Assembly (NCBI GenBank): GCA_021800255.1
Contig: JAJYZC010000010.1
Coordinates: forward strand, 1 to 62,624
Origin: Acidobacteriota bacterium
Lineage (GTDB): Bacteria > Acidobacteriota > Terriglobia > Terriglobales > Acidobacteriaceae
Length of the DNA: 62,624 nucleotides
Direction of reading: 5' to 3'
This document shows, piece after piece, positions 37,937-46,797 of the stretch. Within the stretch, counting starts at the first letter, position 1. The number at the start of each line of letters is the position of its first letter. The notes under the pieces are model-generated. The model had not been told where the DNA came from. It searched no databases and worked only from the letters and a program-made list of their open reading frames with translations. Both the position numbers and the translations under genes were made by a program.

Positions 37937-38475
37937 TGCAACTCCTTCTATAGCAGTCTCCGATTGGTGTAGAGCAGAGCGCCCTCATCACGCAGCGTTT
38001 TCCTCAACCGGGGCCCTCGGCAGCGATTTTCTGCCCACTGAGGTAGAAGTAGACGCTGCATCGCCCACCCCTCGCACTCTATTAGAAATCGGAGAACCGC
38101 CGTAAACGACCGCTCCTCCCAGACTACGGCAGCGGGACAAAACGCAAGATACGGAAGATTCCGGGGTTTGCGTCCACGTCCTCGAACTGACCCCCACACA
38201 CATCTCGCCCGGCGCGCGGAAACCGGCACACCGCCCGGGTTCCAGCGCCCTGACCCAAAGAATTTGTGCAAATGTGATGCAGATTACTTTTCAATCGCAA
38301 AGATGGGGCATAAAATCACTTCCAACTTCACTGGGATGCATTCAGGACGTTGCTGATGGGCTTGCAACCGGCACTGCCGCTGCGGTCCGAAGCCGGATTC
38401 GCCGCCAGAGCGCAGACGGCGCCGCATCCTTGGTGTTTTTCCCCCATAATCTGCCGAAAGCAGAGGTTCGTCCGG
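37937..38475. other. Intergenic stretch before the TonB-dependent receptor
   Basis: A 539-base gap between divergent genes that should carry both promoters. The frame of the receptor is open from 38350, but the added 42 residues lack a signal peptide. I see no RNA gene, and only short shadow frames. Confidence 0.45.
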
Positions 38476-41400
38476 ATGGCAGGGGCTACGGGAATAGGGG
38501 CAACGCGAATCTGGATTGGGCCGCTTGTGGGGGCTGCGCTGATTTTTGGCGGGGTGAGGGCTGCGTATACCCAATCCAGCCACACTCGCTTCCTGCCGGC
38601 CCAGTCGCGCATCCCCGGCTCCCTCACCGGCAAACTCACCACCCTCGACTCCCAGCCCTTGGCCGGCGTCACGGTGATCTTGCGCAATGAGTCCACGGGC
38701 GCCGAGTTTCGCACCACCACCCACAAAAACGGAACCTACCGCTTCACTGGTCTCGACGCCGGCGAGTACACCCTGGAGGCGGACAGCCCGCGCCTGGGCC
38801 GCGGCCGTCTCGACGGCATCGTCATCTATGACGGCTGCAAAGCGCGCATGCAGGCGGCCATGAGCTTTGAGCCCCTTGCGCCAGCTCCGCCGGCGTCCGC
38901 TCCGCTCACCCCTGTTCCGCTCCAGGCTGTCCGCGAGCCGGCTCCGCAGCCGGTGCGCAGCGTTGCACCGGCAAGCCCCGCGCTCGCTTCCAGCTTGCCT
39001 CCACAGCCCTTGCGCGCTTTGCCGTTGCCGGCCGCGGCCGCGCCGCTCACTGCGGCGCTGCCTTCTGAACCGCAGCGCCTTCAGCCCCTGCCGGGCCAAT
39101 CCACGCGCGGTTCTGGCCTCGGCCATGCCGGCGCTCCGGCGGCGGTCCATGTCAAAACGGCCGCTTCGCCCTCGCCGGGCAGCGCCCAGAGCGCAATGCA
39201 GGGCGCGATCCAGAGCCGCAGCCCGGCGAAGATGCGGCAACTCGCCGCTCTCAACCCCGCAGCCGCTCCGAAGGCTGTTCCTGCCGGCCCTCCTGAGCAC
39301 GCACCCCCTCCGGCAACTGGTGCGGCGCTTAGCATTGCGGCATCCGTAGCGGCGGGCCGCGCCGCGCTGGTGGCCGTTCCGGTTACCCCGCCGCATCGGG
39401 TCGCCATCCAGACCGCCGCACAGCAGACCAATCCGGTCACTCCAGCCGTCGCAAGCACAGTCACCGCCGCCGAGTTGCACGCGCTGCCGGTGAGCGGACG
39501 GCGCTGGGAAGAGTTTGTGCTCGATTCGCCCACCGCATCTGCGCCGACAGGCTCGTCCCACGCAGCAATGCGCGGTGCCGGCCAAGAACAGGCCGAAACC
39601 ACCATCGATGGCGCCAATACGCGCGTTGCGTTCGGCAGTGTGGCTGGCTCTCCATCCAGCGCGCGCCAGCAGAGAGGGACAGGCCAGTACGAAATGGGCC
39701 AGACGTGGAAGGGCGGAAACGGATTGGCCATCGGGGAGTCCGCTGTCCGTCAGGTAAAGATAGTGGACGGGAACACGGAGGCCAAGGGAATGTACGCAGC
39801 CGGCGGGCTCACTGAGGTTGAAACCGAGCGCGGCGAAAACCAACTGCACGGCCAAAGCTTTTTCTTCGACCAGCAAAATATCTGGGGCGCGCAAAACCCG
39901 TTTACATCGTGGCTCCAAAACACCGGCACCGCCGCGGCGCCTGTGTTTAACTCTGTGCCATACACCCCTCCCGATCATGAGACCAACTGGGGCATCGGCG
40001 TGGGCAGCCGCATCCGCCGCAATAAGATCTTCTGGTTCGCCGCGCTCGACGGCTCGCAGCGCAACGATCCAGGACTTCCGATGGCCAAACATCCCATCGC
40101 TCCCTTTGTGGAAAGCGACGGTTCCACCCTGTGCGTTGGGTTCTTCTGCCCGCCGAGCGCACTACAGACCCAACTGTTGTGCGCGCAACTGGGGTTGTCG
40201 ATACCGAACCCGGCGGGGGGGGCGTCTTCCTGTCCCACAGCAGCGGTCACGGCCGGCTATAACCAAGTGCTGGAGTCGCTGGCCGGGCTGCTCGGCCCAG
40301 CGCCGCGCACCTCCGCGCTGAAGACCGGCTTTGGCCGCATCGATTGGAAGCTCAGCGAGCGCCAGACCATCGCCATCGAAGGAAACGGCGCCAATCTGAA
40401 CGCGCCGGGCGGAGGGTTCACGCGCGTACCGGAGGATTACGGCAGCCATAGCTTCGGATCGAGCGATGCCAGCCAGGAGTGGCTGCTGGCCCGCTGGGAG
40501 GCCTTCCTGACCCCCAATCTGCTGGCCGTAAGCCAGTTTTCCGCGGGGCGCACGATCTTCACCGCGCCGCCCGACACGCCCTCCGCCTTTGAAGAGCAAT
40601 TTATGAATGGGAACACGCGTTTGCCTCAGATCGTTGTGGACTCGCGCGACGGATTCACCATCGGCAACCCCTCGCGGTTCGGCCCCGGCAGCTACCCGGA
40701 CGAGCGCCTCTACGACGCCCAGGAGATGCTGGACTGGGTGCACGGCAACCTGCTGGTCAAAGCTGGCTTTGAGGTCGATCATAGCTACGACCAGACCAGC
40801 CTGCTGCGCAACGGTGCAGGCACCTACCACTACTCCAAGGTGCAGAACTTCATCTCCGATGCGCTGGCCTATCTGAAGTTTGGGCCGAACCCGTCCGGAT
40901 GGCAGAATACGCCGGCCGGTCCGACGGTTGTGGACCACAACTGCGACGCATCGGGTGGACCATCTTACGGCGCCAACGACCAGCTCTTAGGTTTGGGCGC
41001 GATGCCGTGCTATTCCTTCTTTTCGCAGATGATGGGCCCGACGACTTGGCATTTGGGCGCCAATGACTGGGCCGGCTACGCCAGCGCGCAATGGGAGCCG
41101 AGCAAGAACGCGGTATTCTCCTTCGGCCTGCTCTGGCAACGCGAGCAGTTGCCGCCGCCCATCGCCGCGCTCGATAACCCGCAGCTTCCGTTCACTGAGA
41201 AGCTGCCGGACCTGGGCAACAACTGGGGTCCGCACCTGAGCCTCGCCGTCGGTCCGCGCAGAGGCCATTGGCCGGTGCTGCGGCTGGGCTACGGAATGTA
41301 CTATGGCCGCGTAGAAAACGCCACCGTGGAGACCGCTCTGACGCAAACCGGCTCGCTCAAGGGCGACCAGTACTTTTTCTTTCTCCCCACACAAGGCTAC

Positions 41401-42711
41401 ACTTCCGTCGATGGAACCAGCACCGCTCCGTTTTTCCCGAATGAGCTCGAAGGCCCTCCCGGGAGCGTGGTCATGCCGGGGGCGGTGGGTTTTGCGCCCA
41501 ACTTCCGCAATCCTGAGGTGCACCAGGCGGTGGCGTCCGTCGAAGAGGTGCTGCCCGGCCGCGTGCGCGTTTCAGCCTCCGCTCTGCTGAGCCTGGGCCG
41601 ACGGCTGCCGGTCGCCATCGACACCAATCTCGATTCCCCGAGTGCAACGCAAACCATCACCTACAATGTGTGCGACGAGGCGCCCTACAGCGCCCCTGGC
41701 GCCAACGTCAACGGCCAGCCAACCAACGTCAACGGCAAGTGCGCAAGCACGGGGATGGGACCCATCAAAGCCACGCAGATCACCATTCCCTTCTATGCCT
41801 CCTGGCCGGGAAGCGCGGGACCCTGCCGCTACTACACTCCTACAGCAACGAGCTTCCTGCAATTTCTGGGGCGGCCTTGTCCCGATTACCAGGCGATCAC
41901 GCAAATCATCAGCAAAGCGAACTCCACCTACGAAGCGGCGGTGGTCAAGCTCACGCGCTATGGACGGCGCGGCCTGAGCTTCAATGCCTACTACACCTAC
42001 GCGCATGCCATGGACTGGAACCCCGTCGGAGTCACCCTCGGCCCCGAAAACGATGTGCTGGACCCGGCCGATTTCCGCGTGGAGTACGGAACCAGCGATC
42101 TCGATGTGCGCCACTCCGCGACGGCCATGCTTGCCTATGAACCGCCGTGGAGGCTGCGCGGCCTTCGGGGCCGCATCGGCAACGCCTGGATGCTCTCGGG
42201 CATCGGGGAATTTCACAGCGGCTTGCCTTACTCGATGCGCATCTCCGGCTCGGTGCCTGAGGAGTTCACAGGTACCGGCGCTGTTATCACTGGCCTAGGC
42301 GCAAGCATGAACGGCTCCGGCGGCGACAACCGATACTTCGGCCTGCCTCGCAATAGCTATCGCTATCCCAACATGTGGAGAGCCGACCTGCGCCTGGGCA
42401 AGGGCTTCGACCTCGGCGCTATGCGCCGGCTAGAGCTGTTCGCCGAGAGCTTCAATCTCTTCAACCACCAGAACGTGACCGCGATTGAAACCACCGGCTA
42501 TGACCTCGAACCAGGCCAGGTGCAGAGTTCCGGCAACGGCTCAACTGGCGGCGGCTCAGCCACAAATCCGTCCTTGACCTTCCTCACCGGCCTCTACAGG
42601 AGCCCAAAAACCGGCATCTGGAGCCCTGCCTTTAGCGAACCGCTCGCCATCAACGGCGATACCTTCTACCGCGAACGCCAGATCGAGCTCGGCCTGCGCA
42701 TGACCTTTTAG
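38476..42711 (+). CDS. TonB-dependent outer-membrane receptor, Oar-like, with carboxypeptidase-regulatory domain
   Basis: A 1411-residue outer-membrane protein of the acidobacterial Oar/TonB-receptor type. From ATG 38476 (AGAGG nine bases upstream): signal peptide (about 1-32), a carboxypeptidase-D regulatory-like beta domain (SLTGKLTTLDSQPLAGVTVI to about 120), a roughly 200-residue Pro/Ala-rich linker (about 120-330), a plug region and a long beta-barrel ending in the typical terminal Phe (LGLRMTF). QTACST-type motifs are absent; the barrel holds FWFAALDGSQR and YTYAHAMDWN as in Oar proteins. It probably imports a polymer-derived ligand or siderophore. Substrate unknown. Confidence 0.9.
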   Translation: MAGATGIGATRIWIGPLVGAALIFGGVRAAYTQSSHTRFLPAQSRIPGSLTGKLTTLDSQPLAGVTVILRNESTGAEFRTTTHKNGTYRFTGLDAGEYTLEADSPRLGRGRLDGIVIYDGCKARMQAAMSFEPLAPAPPASAPLTPVPLQAVREPAPQPVRSVAPASPALASSLPPQPLRALPLPAAAAPLTAALPSEPQRLQPLPGQSTRGSGLGHAGAPAAVHVKTAASPSPGSAQSAMQGAIQSRSPAKMRQLAALNPAAAPKAVPAGPPEHAPPPATGAALSIAASVAAGRAALVAVPVTPPHRVAIQTAAQQTNPVTPAVASTVTAAELHALPVSGRRWEEFVLDSPTASAPTGSSHAAMRGAGQEQAETTIDGANTRVAFGSVAGSPSSARQQRGTGQYEMGQTWKGGNGLAIGESAVRQVKIVDGNTEAKGMYAAGGLTEVETERGENQLHGQSFFFDQQNIWGAQNPFTSWLQNTGTAAAPVFNSVPYTPPDHETNWGIGVGSRIRRNKIFWFAALDGSQRNDPGLPMAKHPIAPFVESDGSTLCVGFFCPPSALQTQLLCAQLGLSIPNPAGGASSCPTAAVTAGYNQVLESLAGLLGPAPRTSALKTGFGRIDWKLSERQTIAIEGNGANLNAPGGGFTRVPEDYGSHSFGSSDASQEWLLARWEAFLTPNLLAVSQFSAGRTIFTAPPDTPSAFEEQFMNGNTRLPQIVVDSRDGFTIGNPSRFGPGSYPDERLYDAQEMLDWVHGNLLVKAGFEVDHSYDQTSLLRNGAGTYHYSKVQNFISDALAYLKFGPNPSGWQNTPAGPTVVDHNCDASGGPSYGANDQLLGLGAMPCYSFFSQMMGPTTWHLGANDWAGYASAQWEPSKNAVFSFGLLWQREQLPPPIAALDNPQLPFTEKLPDLGNNWGPHLSLAVGPRRGHWPVLRLGYGMYYGRVENATVETALTQTGSLKGDQYFFFLPTQGYTSVDGTSTAPFFPNELEGPPGSVVMPGAVGFAPNFRNPEVHQAVASVEEVLPGRVRVSASALLSLGRRLPVAIDTNLDSPSATQTITYNVCDEAPYSAPGANVNGQPTNVNGKCASTGMGPIKATQITIPFYASWPGSAGPCRYYTPTATSFLQFLGRPCPDYQAITQIISKANSTYEAAVVKLTRYGRRGLSFNAYYTYAHAMDWNPVGVTLGPENDVLDPADFRVEYGTSDLDVRHSATAMLAYEPPWRLRGLRGRIGNAWMLSGIGEFHSGLPYSMRISGSVPEEFTGTGAVITGLGASMNGSGGDNRYFGLPRNSYRYPNMWRADLRLGKGFDLGAMRRLELFAESFNLFNHQNVTAIETTGYDLEPGQVQSSGNGSTGGGSATNPSLTFLTGLYRSPKTGIWSPAFSEPLAINGDTFYRERQIELGLRMTF

Positions 42712-43144
42712 AGCGATTCCATAATTTACGGGTCATTTTGAGGTTTGAGCGAAGGGGTATTTTCTTAAGGGAAATGCTCTTCGGCAGTGCTCTTTCTGGG
42801 TATAGCGATTCTGGAGCCGCTGTAGCCCGCCGGGGCTGCTGTGCCACGCTACCTCCCCGCTGGCTGGGATTGCCTGGCCGCCGCCTCCCCAAAAGGCACA
42901 TCCCGTCAGGTTACCGAATCTGGTGCGGCTCCCCATCGGTGGGATTCCCCAAAATTTTCCCGGTGCTAGTCTGTGGGTTGAGAAGCGCCCCGGGCCGCGC
43001 TGTTTGCGACCGCACATGCTGAGCGAAAAGAGCGATTAACATCAACCATCCAAAGGATTTATCAAAGAGTATATAAGCGGGCGCAAAGGGCATCAGCTAC
43101 CCTCCCCGAACTCTGCAAGAGGCGCAACTGCGAAGGGAGCAGGA
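42712..43144. other. Intergenic stretch before the NRPS-PKS locus
   Basis: A 433-base gap holding the promoter of the biosynthetic operon. TATATA near 43072 resembles a -10 element but no good -35 is spaced to it. AGCGATTC occurs twice in direct orientation (about 42714 and 42802). GGGAGCA before ATG 43145 is the ribosome site of the first gene. No gene recognised. Confidence 0.4.
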
Positions 43145-44905
43145 ATGAAGGTTATCGGCATCAGCGGGCTGGAAAACTCCATGGCGTTCAAGCAGGCGCG
43201 GTTTCCCGGCCTGGACGAGCGCGAGTACCGCATTGCCCAAGGCATGGACGCCGCCGCCGCGCTGGTGATCGACGGCGAGCTGGTCGCCGCCGCCGAGCAG
43301 GAGCGATTCAGCGGCAAAAAGCACACAGGCGACTTCCCCATCGACGCCATTCGCTATGTTCTGGCCGAGGGCGGCGTGTCCCTCGATGAGATCGATGAGA
43401 TCGCCCACGGCTTCGACTATGCGCCCTACCGCGGCCTCTACACGGGAGACGAAGTTTCCGCCGCGCTCTACGATCAGGTCTTCTCGAAGGACGTGCTCCT
43501 CAAGCAGGTCCAGCGCGATCTGCCCGGTTTCCCGCTGGAAAAGGTCCACCAGGTCGGCCACCATCTGTCCCACGCCGCCAGCGCCGCCTACACCTCCGGC
43601 TGGGACGAGTGCCTGGTGGTCGTGAACGACGCCATGGGCGAGGTCGAGAGCATGAGTATCTACGACTTTCACGACGGCCAGCTCGAAAGACTGCGCACCG
43701 TGGGCGCCAACGACTCAATCGGCGTGCTCTACTCGCTGGTCACGCTGCATCTGGGCTTCGACTTCAACTCCGACGAGTACAAAATCATGGGGCTGGCGCC
43801 CTACGGCGATCCGGCGCGCTTCCGTTCCTTCTTCGAGCAGGCCGTGGAGCTCTGCCCAGACGGCTCCATCCGCATTCCGATTCTCAAGCTGAACCATACG
43901 CGCGAGGAGCGCGAAAACTACACCGCCTCGCGCGCCTATCTCGACCAGCACCTGATTCCGCGCCGCAACCCGGACCAATCCGTCAGTTCCATTCATGAAG
44001 ACGTGGCCGCGGCCCTGCAGGAGTGCCTGGAGCGCGTGGTGATGCACGTCTCGGAACACTTTGGCCGCGAGACCGGCCTGCGCAACGTGGCTCTGGCTGG
44101 CGGCGTGGCTCTGAACTGCACCGCCAACGGCAAGCTGGTCCGCTCCGGCCTCTTCGACGAAGTGTATGTGCAGCCTGTAGCCGGCGACGACGGCGTGGCG
44201 CTGGGCGCCGCGCTCTATCGCACCGCGCTCCGCCAGCCGCCTCCCAATCACCGTTTTCCCGCGCCGCTCTTCGGTCCGCAGTATGCAGCCAGCGACATTG
44301 TGGCCGCCCTGCACCGCTTCGACGGCCAAATCCAGTGGAAGCGCCACGAGTCGCGCGAAAAGGCTTGCGCGCACGCGGCCCAGCTTATCGCCGGCGGACG
44401 GGTCATTGCCTGGCACCGCGGGCGTATGGAGTACGGCCCCCGCGCCCTCGGCAACCGCAGCATCCTGGCCGACCCCGGCCATCCTGAGATGCGCGACCGC
44501 ATCAACGCCATGGTGAAAAAGCGCGAGGCCTTTCGTCCCTTCGCGCCGGCCTGCACCGTCGAGGAAGCCCACCGCTGGTTCGAGGTCGCGCCCGGCGCCG
44601 AATTCCCTTACATGATCTCGATTGTTCAGGTGCGCCCCGAAGTACGCAATCTACTCCCGGCCATCACCCACGTAAACGGCTCGGCGCGCCTGCAAACCGT
44701 GAGCACAAAAGACAACCCCGACTTTCATGCCCTGCTCGAAGCCGTAGGCAAGACCACCGGCCGCCAGATGGTCCTCAACACCAGCTTCAACGTGAAAGGA
44801 CAGCCCATCGTAAACACCCCCGAAGAGGCCATTGAAACCTTCCTCGGCACCGGCATCGAGCACCTGTTTTTGGAGAACTTTCATGTTGCCCGAGCAACTG
44901 CTTGA
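43145..44905 (+). CDS. Carbamoyltransferase (NodU/CmcH/TobZ family)
   Basis: A 586-residue O- or N-carbamoyltransferase that would transfer a carbamoyl group from carbamoyl phosphate via carbamoyl-adenylate. The N-terminal Kae1/TsaD-like half has AAALVIDGELVAAAEQERFSG, the iron-binding HHLSHAASAAY and DEYKIMGLAPYGDP; LAGGVALNCTANGKL binds ATP. The C-terminal YrdC-like half has GRMEYGPRALGNRSILADP, KKREAFRPFAP and NTSFNVKGQPIVNTPEEAI. Relatives tailor Nod factors, cephamycin, tobramycin and saxitoxin. It is the first gene of the cluster; the following NRPS gene starts 23 bases inside its 3' end, so they are co-translated. Confidence 0.93.
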   Translation: MKVIGISGLENSMAFKQARFPGLDEREYRIAQGMDAAAALVIDGELVAAAEQERFSGKKHTGDFPIDAIRYVLAEGGVSLDEIDEIAHGFDYAPYRGLYTGDEVSAALYDQVFSKDVLLKQVQRDLPGFPLEKVHQVGHHLSHAASAAYTSGWDECLVVVNDAMGEVESMSIYDFHDGQLERLRTVGANDSIGVLYSLVTLHLGFDFNSDEYKIMGLAPYGDPARFRSFFEQAVELCPDGSIRIPILKLNHTREERENYTASRAYLDQHLIPRRNPDQSVSSIHEDVAAALQECLERVVMHVSEHFGRETGLRNVALAGGVALNCTANGKLVRSGLFDEVYVQPVAGDDGVALGAALYRTALRQPPPNHRFPAPLFGPQYAASDIVAALHRFDGQIQWKRHESREKACAHAAQLIAGGRVIAWHRGRMEYGPRALGNRSILADPGHPEMRDRINAMVKKREAFRPFAPACTVEEAHRWFEVAPGAEFPYMISIVQVRPEVRNLLPAITHVNGSARLQTVSTKDNPDFHALLEAVGKTTGRQMVLNTSFNVKGQPIVNTPEEAIETFLGTGIEHLFLENFHVARATA

Positions 44906-46778
44906 GTGGAATCGAACCGAAGCCGATTACCCGCGTTTGAGCACCATCGCAGATTGCTTTGCGGCGCAGGCCGGGCGCACGCCGGATGCCGTAGCCCTCA
45001 TCTCCGGCGACCGCCGCCTCACCTATCGCCAGCTCGATGAGCGATCCAACCGCTTGGCGCGCCATTTGCAGAGTTTGGGCGTCCAGCCCGACACCCTGGT
45101 GGGCGTGGCTATGGGCCGCTCGGAGGCGCTGGTAGCCAGCATGTTGGCGATCCTCAAGGCCGGCGGCGCCTACGTGCCGCTCGATCTCAACTTCCCCAAA
45201 GACCGCCTGTCAGTGGTGATCGAAGACGCTGGGATGCCGGTCCTGCTCACCACGGCCCGATCGCGCGCGCGCATTCCGCTCGAAGCCGGCGGCGCCAGAG
45301 TGGTCGATGCCGAAGACGCGGCCATCGCGCTTGAAAGCTCTGCGCCCGTCAGGTCCAACGCGGTTCCAGCCCACCTCGCGTACGTGATCTACACCTCCGG
45401 CTCGACCGGCAAGCCCAAGGGTGTGATGGTAGAGAACCGCAACGTGGTTAACTTCTTCACCGGCATGGACCGGGCGTTGGGTTACGGGAGCGGCTGCAAG
45501 CCCGGAGTTTGGCTGGCAGTCACCAGTGTCGCCTTCGATATTTCCGTCCTGGAGCTCTTGTGGACCCTCACGCGCGGCTTCACCGTCATCCTACACGACG
45601 AAGAAGGCCCGGTCACCATCGGCGAAGAGCTGGTGCGCTATGGCGTCACGCACTTGCAGATGACTCCGTCTTTGGCGCGCATGTTGACGCTCGATCCGCG
45701 CGCTTACGCCGCTCTCGGCTCGCTCCAACAGATGCTGCTGGGCGGCGAAGCCGTTCCCGCCGCGCTCATCCGTCATCTCCGCCAGGTCTTTGCGGGCGAG
45801 ATTCACAATATGTACGGCCCTACCGAGACCACTATCTGGTCCACCACCTGCCCGGTGGGCGAGGTGGGCAGCTTTGTCTCCATCGGCAAGCCCATCGCCA
45901 ACACGCAAATTTACATCCTCGACGCGGAGTTCAAACCCCTGCCCGTGGGCGAAGCCGGCGAGCTTTACATCGGCGGCGACGGCGTGGCCCGCGGCTATTG
46001 GAATCGCCCCGATCTCACCGCCGAGCGATTTCTTACCATTCCGGAGCTTTCGGACGACCGCGGCGGCAATCGACGGATTTATCGCACCGGCGATCTGGCG
46101 CGCTTTTTGCCCGACGGCAACATCGAGTTCCTGGGCCGCGCTGATTTCCAGGTCAAGCTGCGCGGCCATCGCATCGAATTGGGCGAGATCGAAGCCCTGC
46201 TGGAGAAATTTCCCGGCGTTCGTCAGGCCGTGGTCGTGCTGCGCGAGGACCGCGAGGGCGACAAGCGCCTGGTAGCCTACTGCGTGGCCGCAGCCACAGG
46301 CCCCGACGCAGCCAGCGCGCTGCGCGCCGATCTCGCCGCCAAGCTCCCGGATTACATGATTCCCTCGGCCTTTGTTTTTCTCGACGCCATGCCGCTCACC
46401 AGCAACGGCAAGACCGACCGCAAGACGCTGCTGAACATGCCGCCGCCGGCTTACGGCTCCGGCGCGCCCCAGCCTGGTGACGAACCGGCCGACGAAACCG
46501 AGCGCATCGTGGCGCGCGTGTGGCAGCAGGCGCTGGGCGTTTCCGCCGTGGGGATGAACGAGAACTTCTTCGACCTTGGCGCGCACTCCCTCACCGTGGC
46601 CGAGGCGCACGCCAAGCTGCAGGAGGCGCTGGGCCGCGAGATTGCGCTCGTCGATCTGTTCCAGTTCTCCACGGTAAGCTCGCTGGCCGCGCACCTGGCC
46701 GGATCGCAAGCGGCTTCGGCGGCAATACATCTTTCTGACCGCGCCGCGCGGCGCAGGATGGCCCGCCAGCGCGAGTAA
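44883..46778 (+). CDS. NRPS loading protein, adenylation-carrier (A-PCP), predicted glycine
   Basis: A 631-residue two-domain protein with no condensation domain. Adenylation domain (1 to about 505): [19 protein letters not shown] (A3, residue 170), [11 protein letters not shown] (A4), [11 protein letters not shown] (A5), [20 protein letters not shown] (A7-A8) and [10 protein letters not shown] (A10). Aligning by hand with GrsA, the specificity positions read D-I-L-Q-L-G-M-I-W; the published glycine code is DILQLGLIW, one residue different. Carrier domain (about 530-605): [11 protein letters not shown] with Ser569 for phosphopantetheine. It would adenylate and load an amino acid for the next enzyme. 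ATG 44883 lies within the end of the carbamoyltransferase gene. A basic tail ends the protein. Confidence 0.92.
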   Translation: MLPEQLLEWNRTEADYPRLSTIADCFAAQAGRTPDAVALISGDRRLTYRQLDERSNRLARHLQSLGVQPDTLVGVAMGRSEALVASMLAILKAGGAYVPLDLNFPKDRLSVVIEDAGMPVLLTTARSRARIPLEAGGARVVDAEDAAIALESSAPVRSNAVPAHLAYVIYTSGSTGKPKGVMVENRNVVNFFTGMDRALGYGSGCKPGVWLAVTSVAFDISVLELLWTLTRGFTVILHDEEGPVTIGEELVRYGVTHLQMTPSLARMLTLDPRAYAALGSLQQMLLGGEAVPAALIRHLRQVFAGEIHNMYGPTETTIWSTTCPVGEVGSFVSIGKPIANTQIYILDAEFKPLPVGEAGELYIGGDGVARGYWNRPDLTAERFLTIPELSDDRGGNRRIYRTGDLARFLPDGNIEFLGRADFQVKLRGHRIELGEIEALLEKFPGVRQAVVVLREDREGDKRLVAYCVAAATGPDAASALRADLAAKLPDYMIPSAFVFLDAMPLTSNGKTDRKTLLNMPPPAYGSGAPQPGDEPADETERIVARVWQQALGVSAVGMNENFFDLGAHSLTVAEAHAKLQEALGREIALVDLFQFSTVSSLAAHLAGSQAASAAIHLSDRAARRRMARQRE

Positions 46779-46797
46779 GGAGCGAGTAAGGAGGTTG

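Noticed and set aside
42712..42815. Repeated AGCGATTC in the gap before the carbamoyltransferase
   Set aside because: Only 8 bases shared, direct orientation, no symmetric structure; could be chance.
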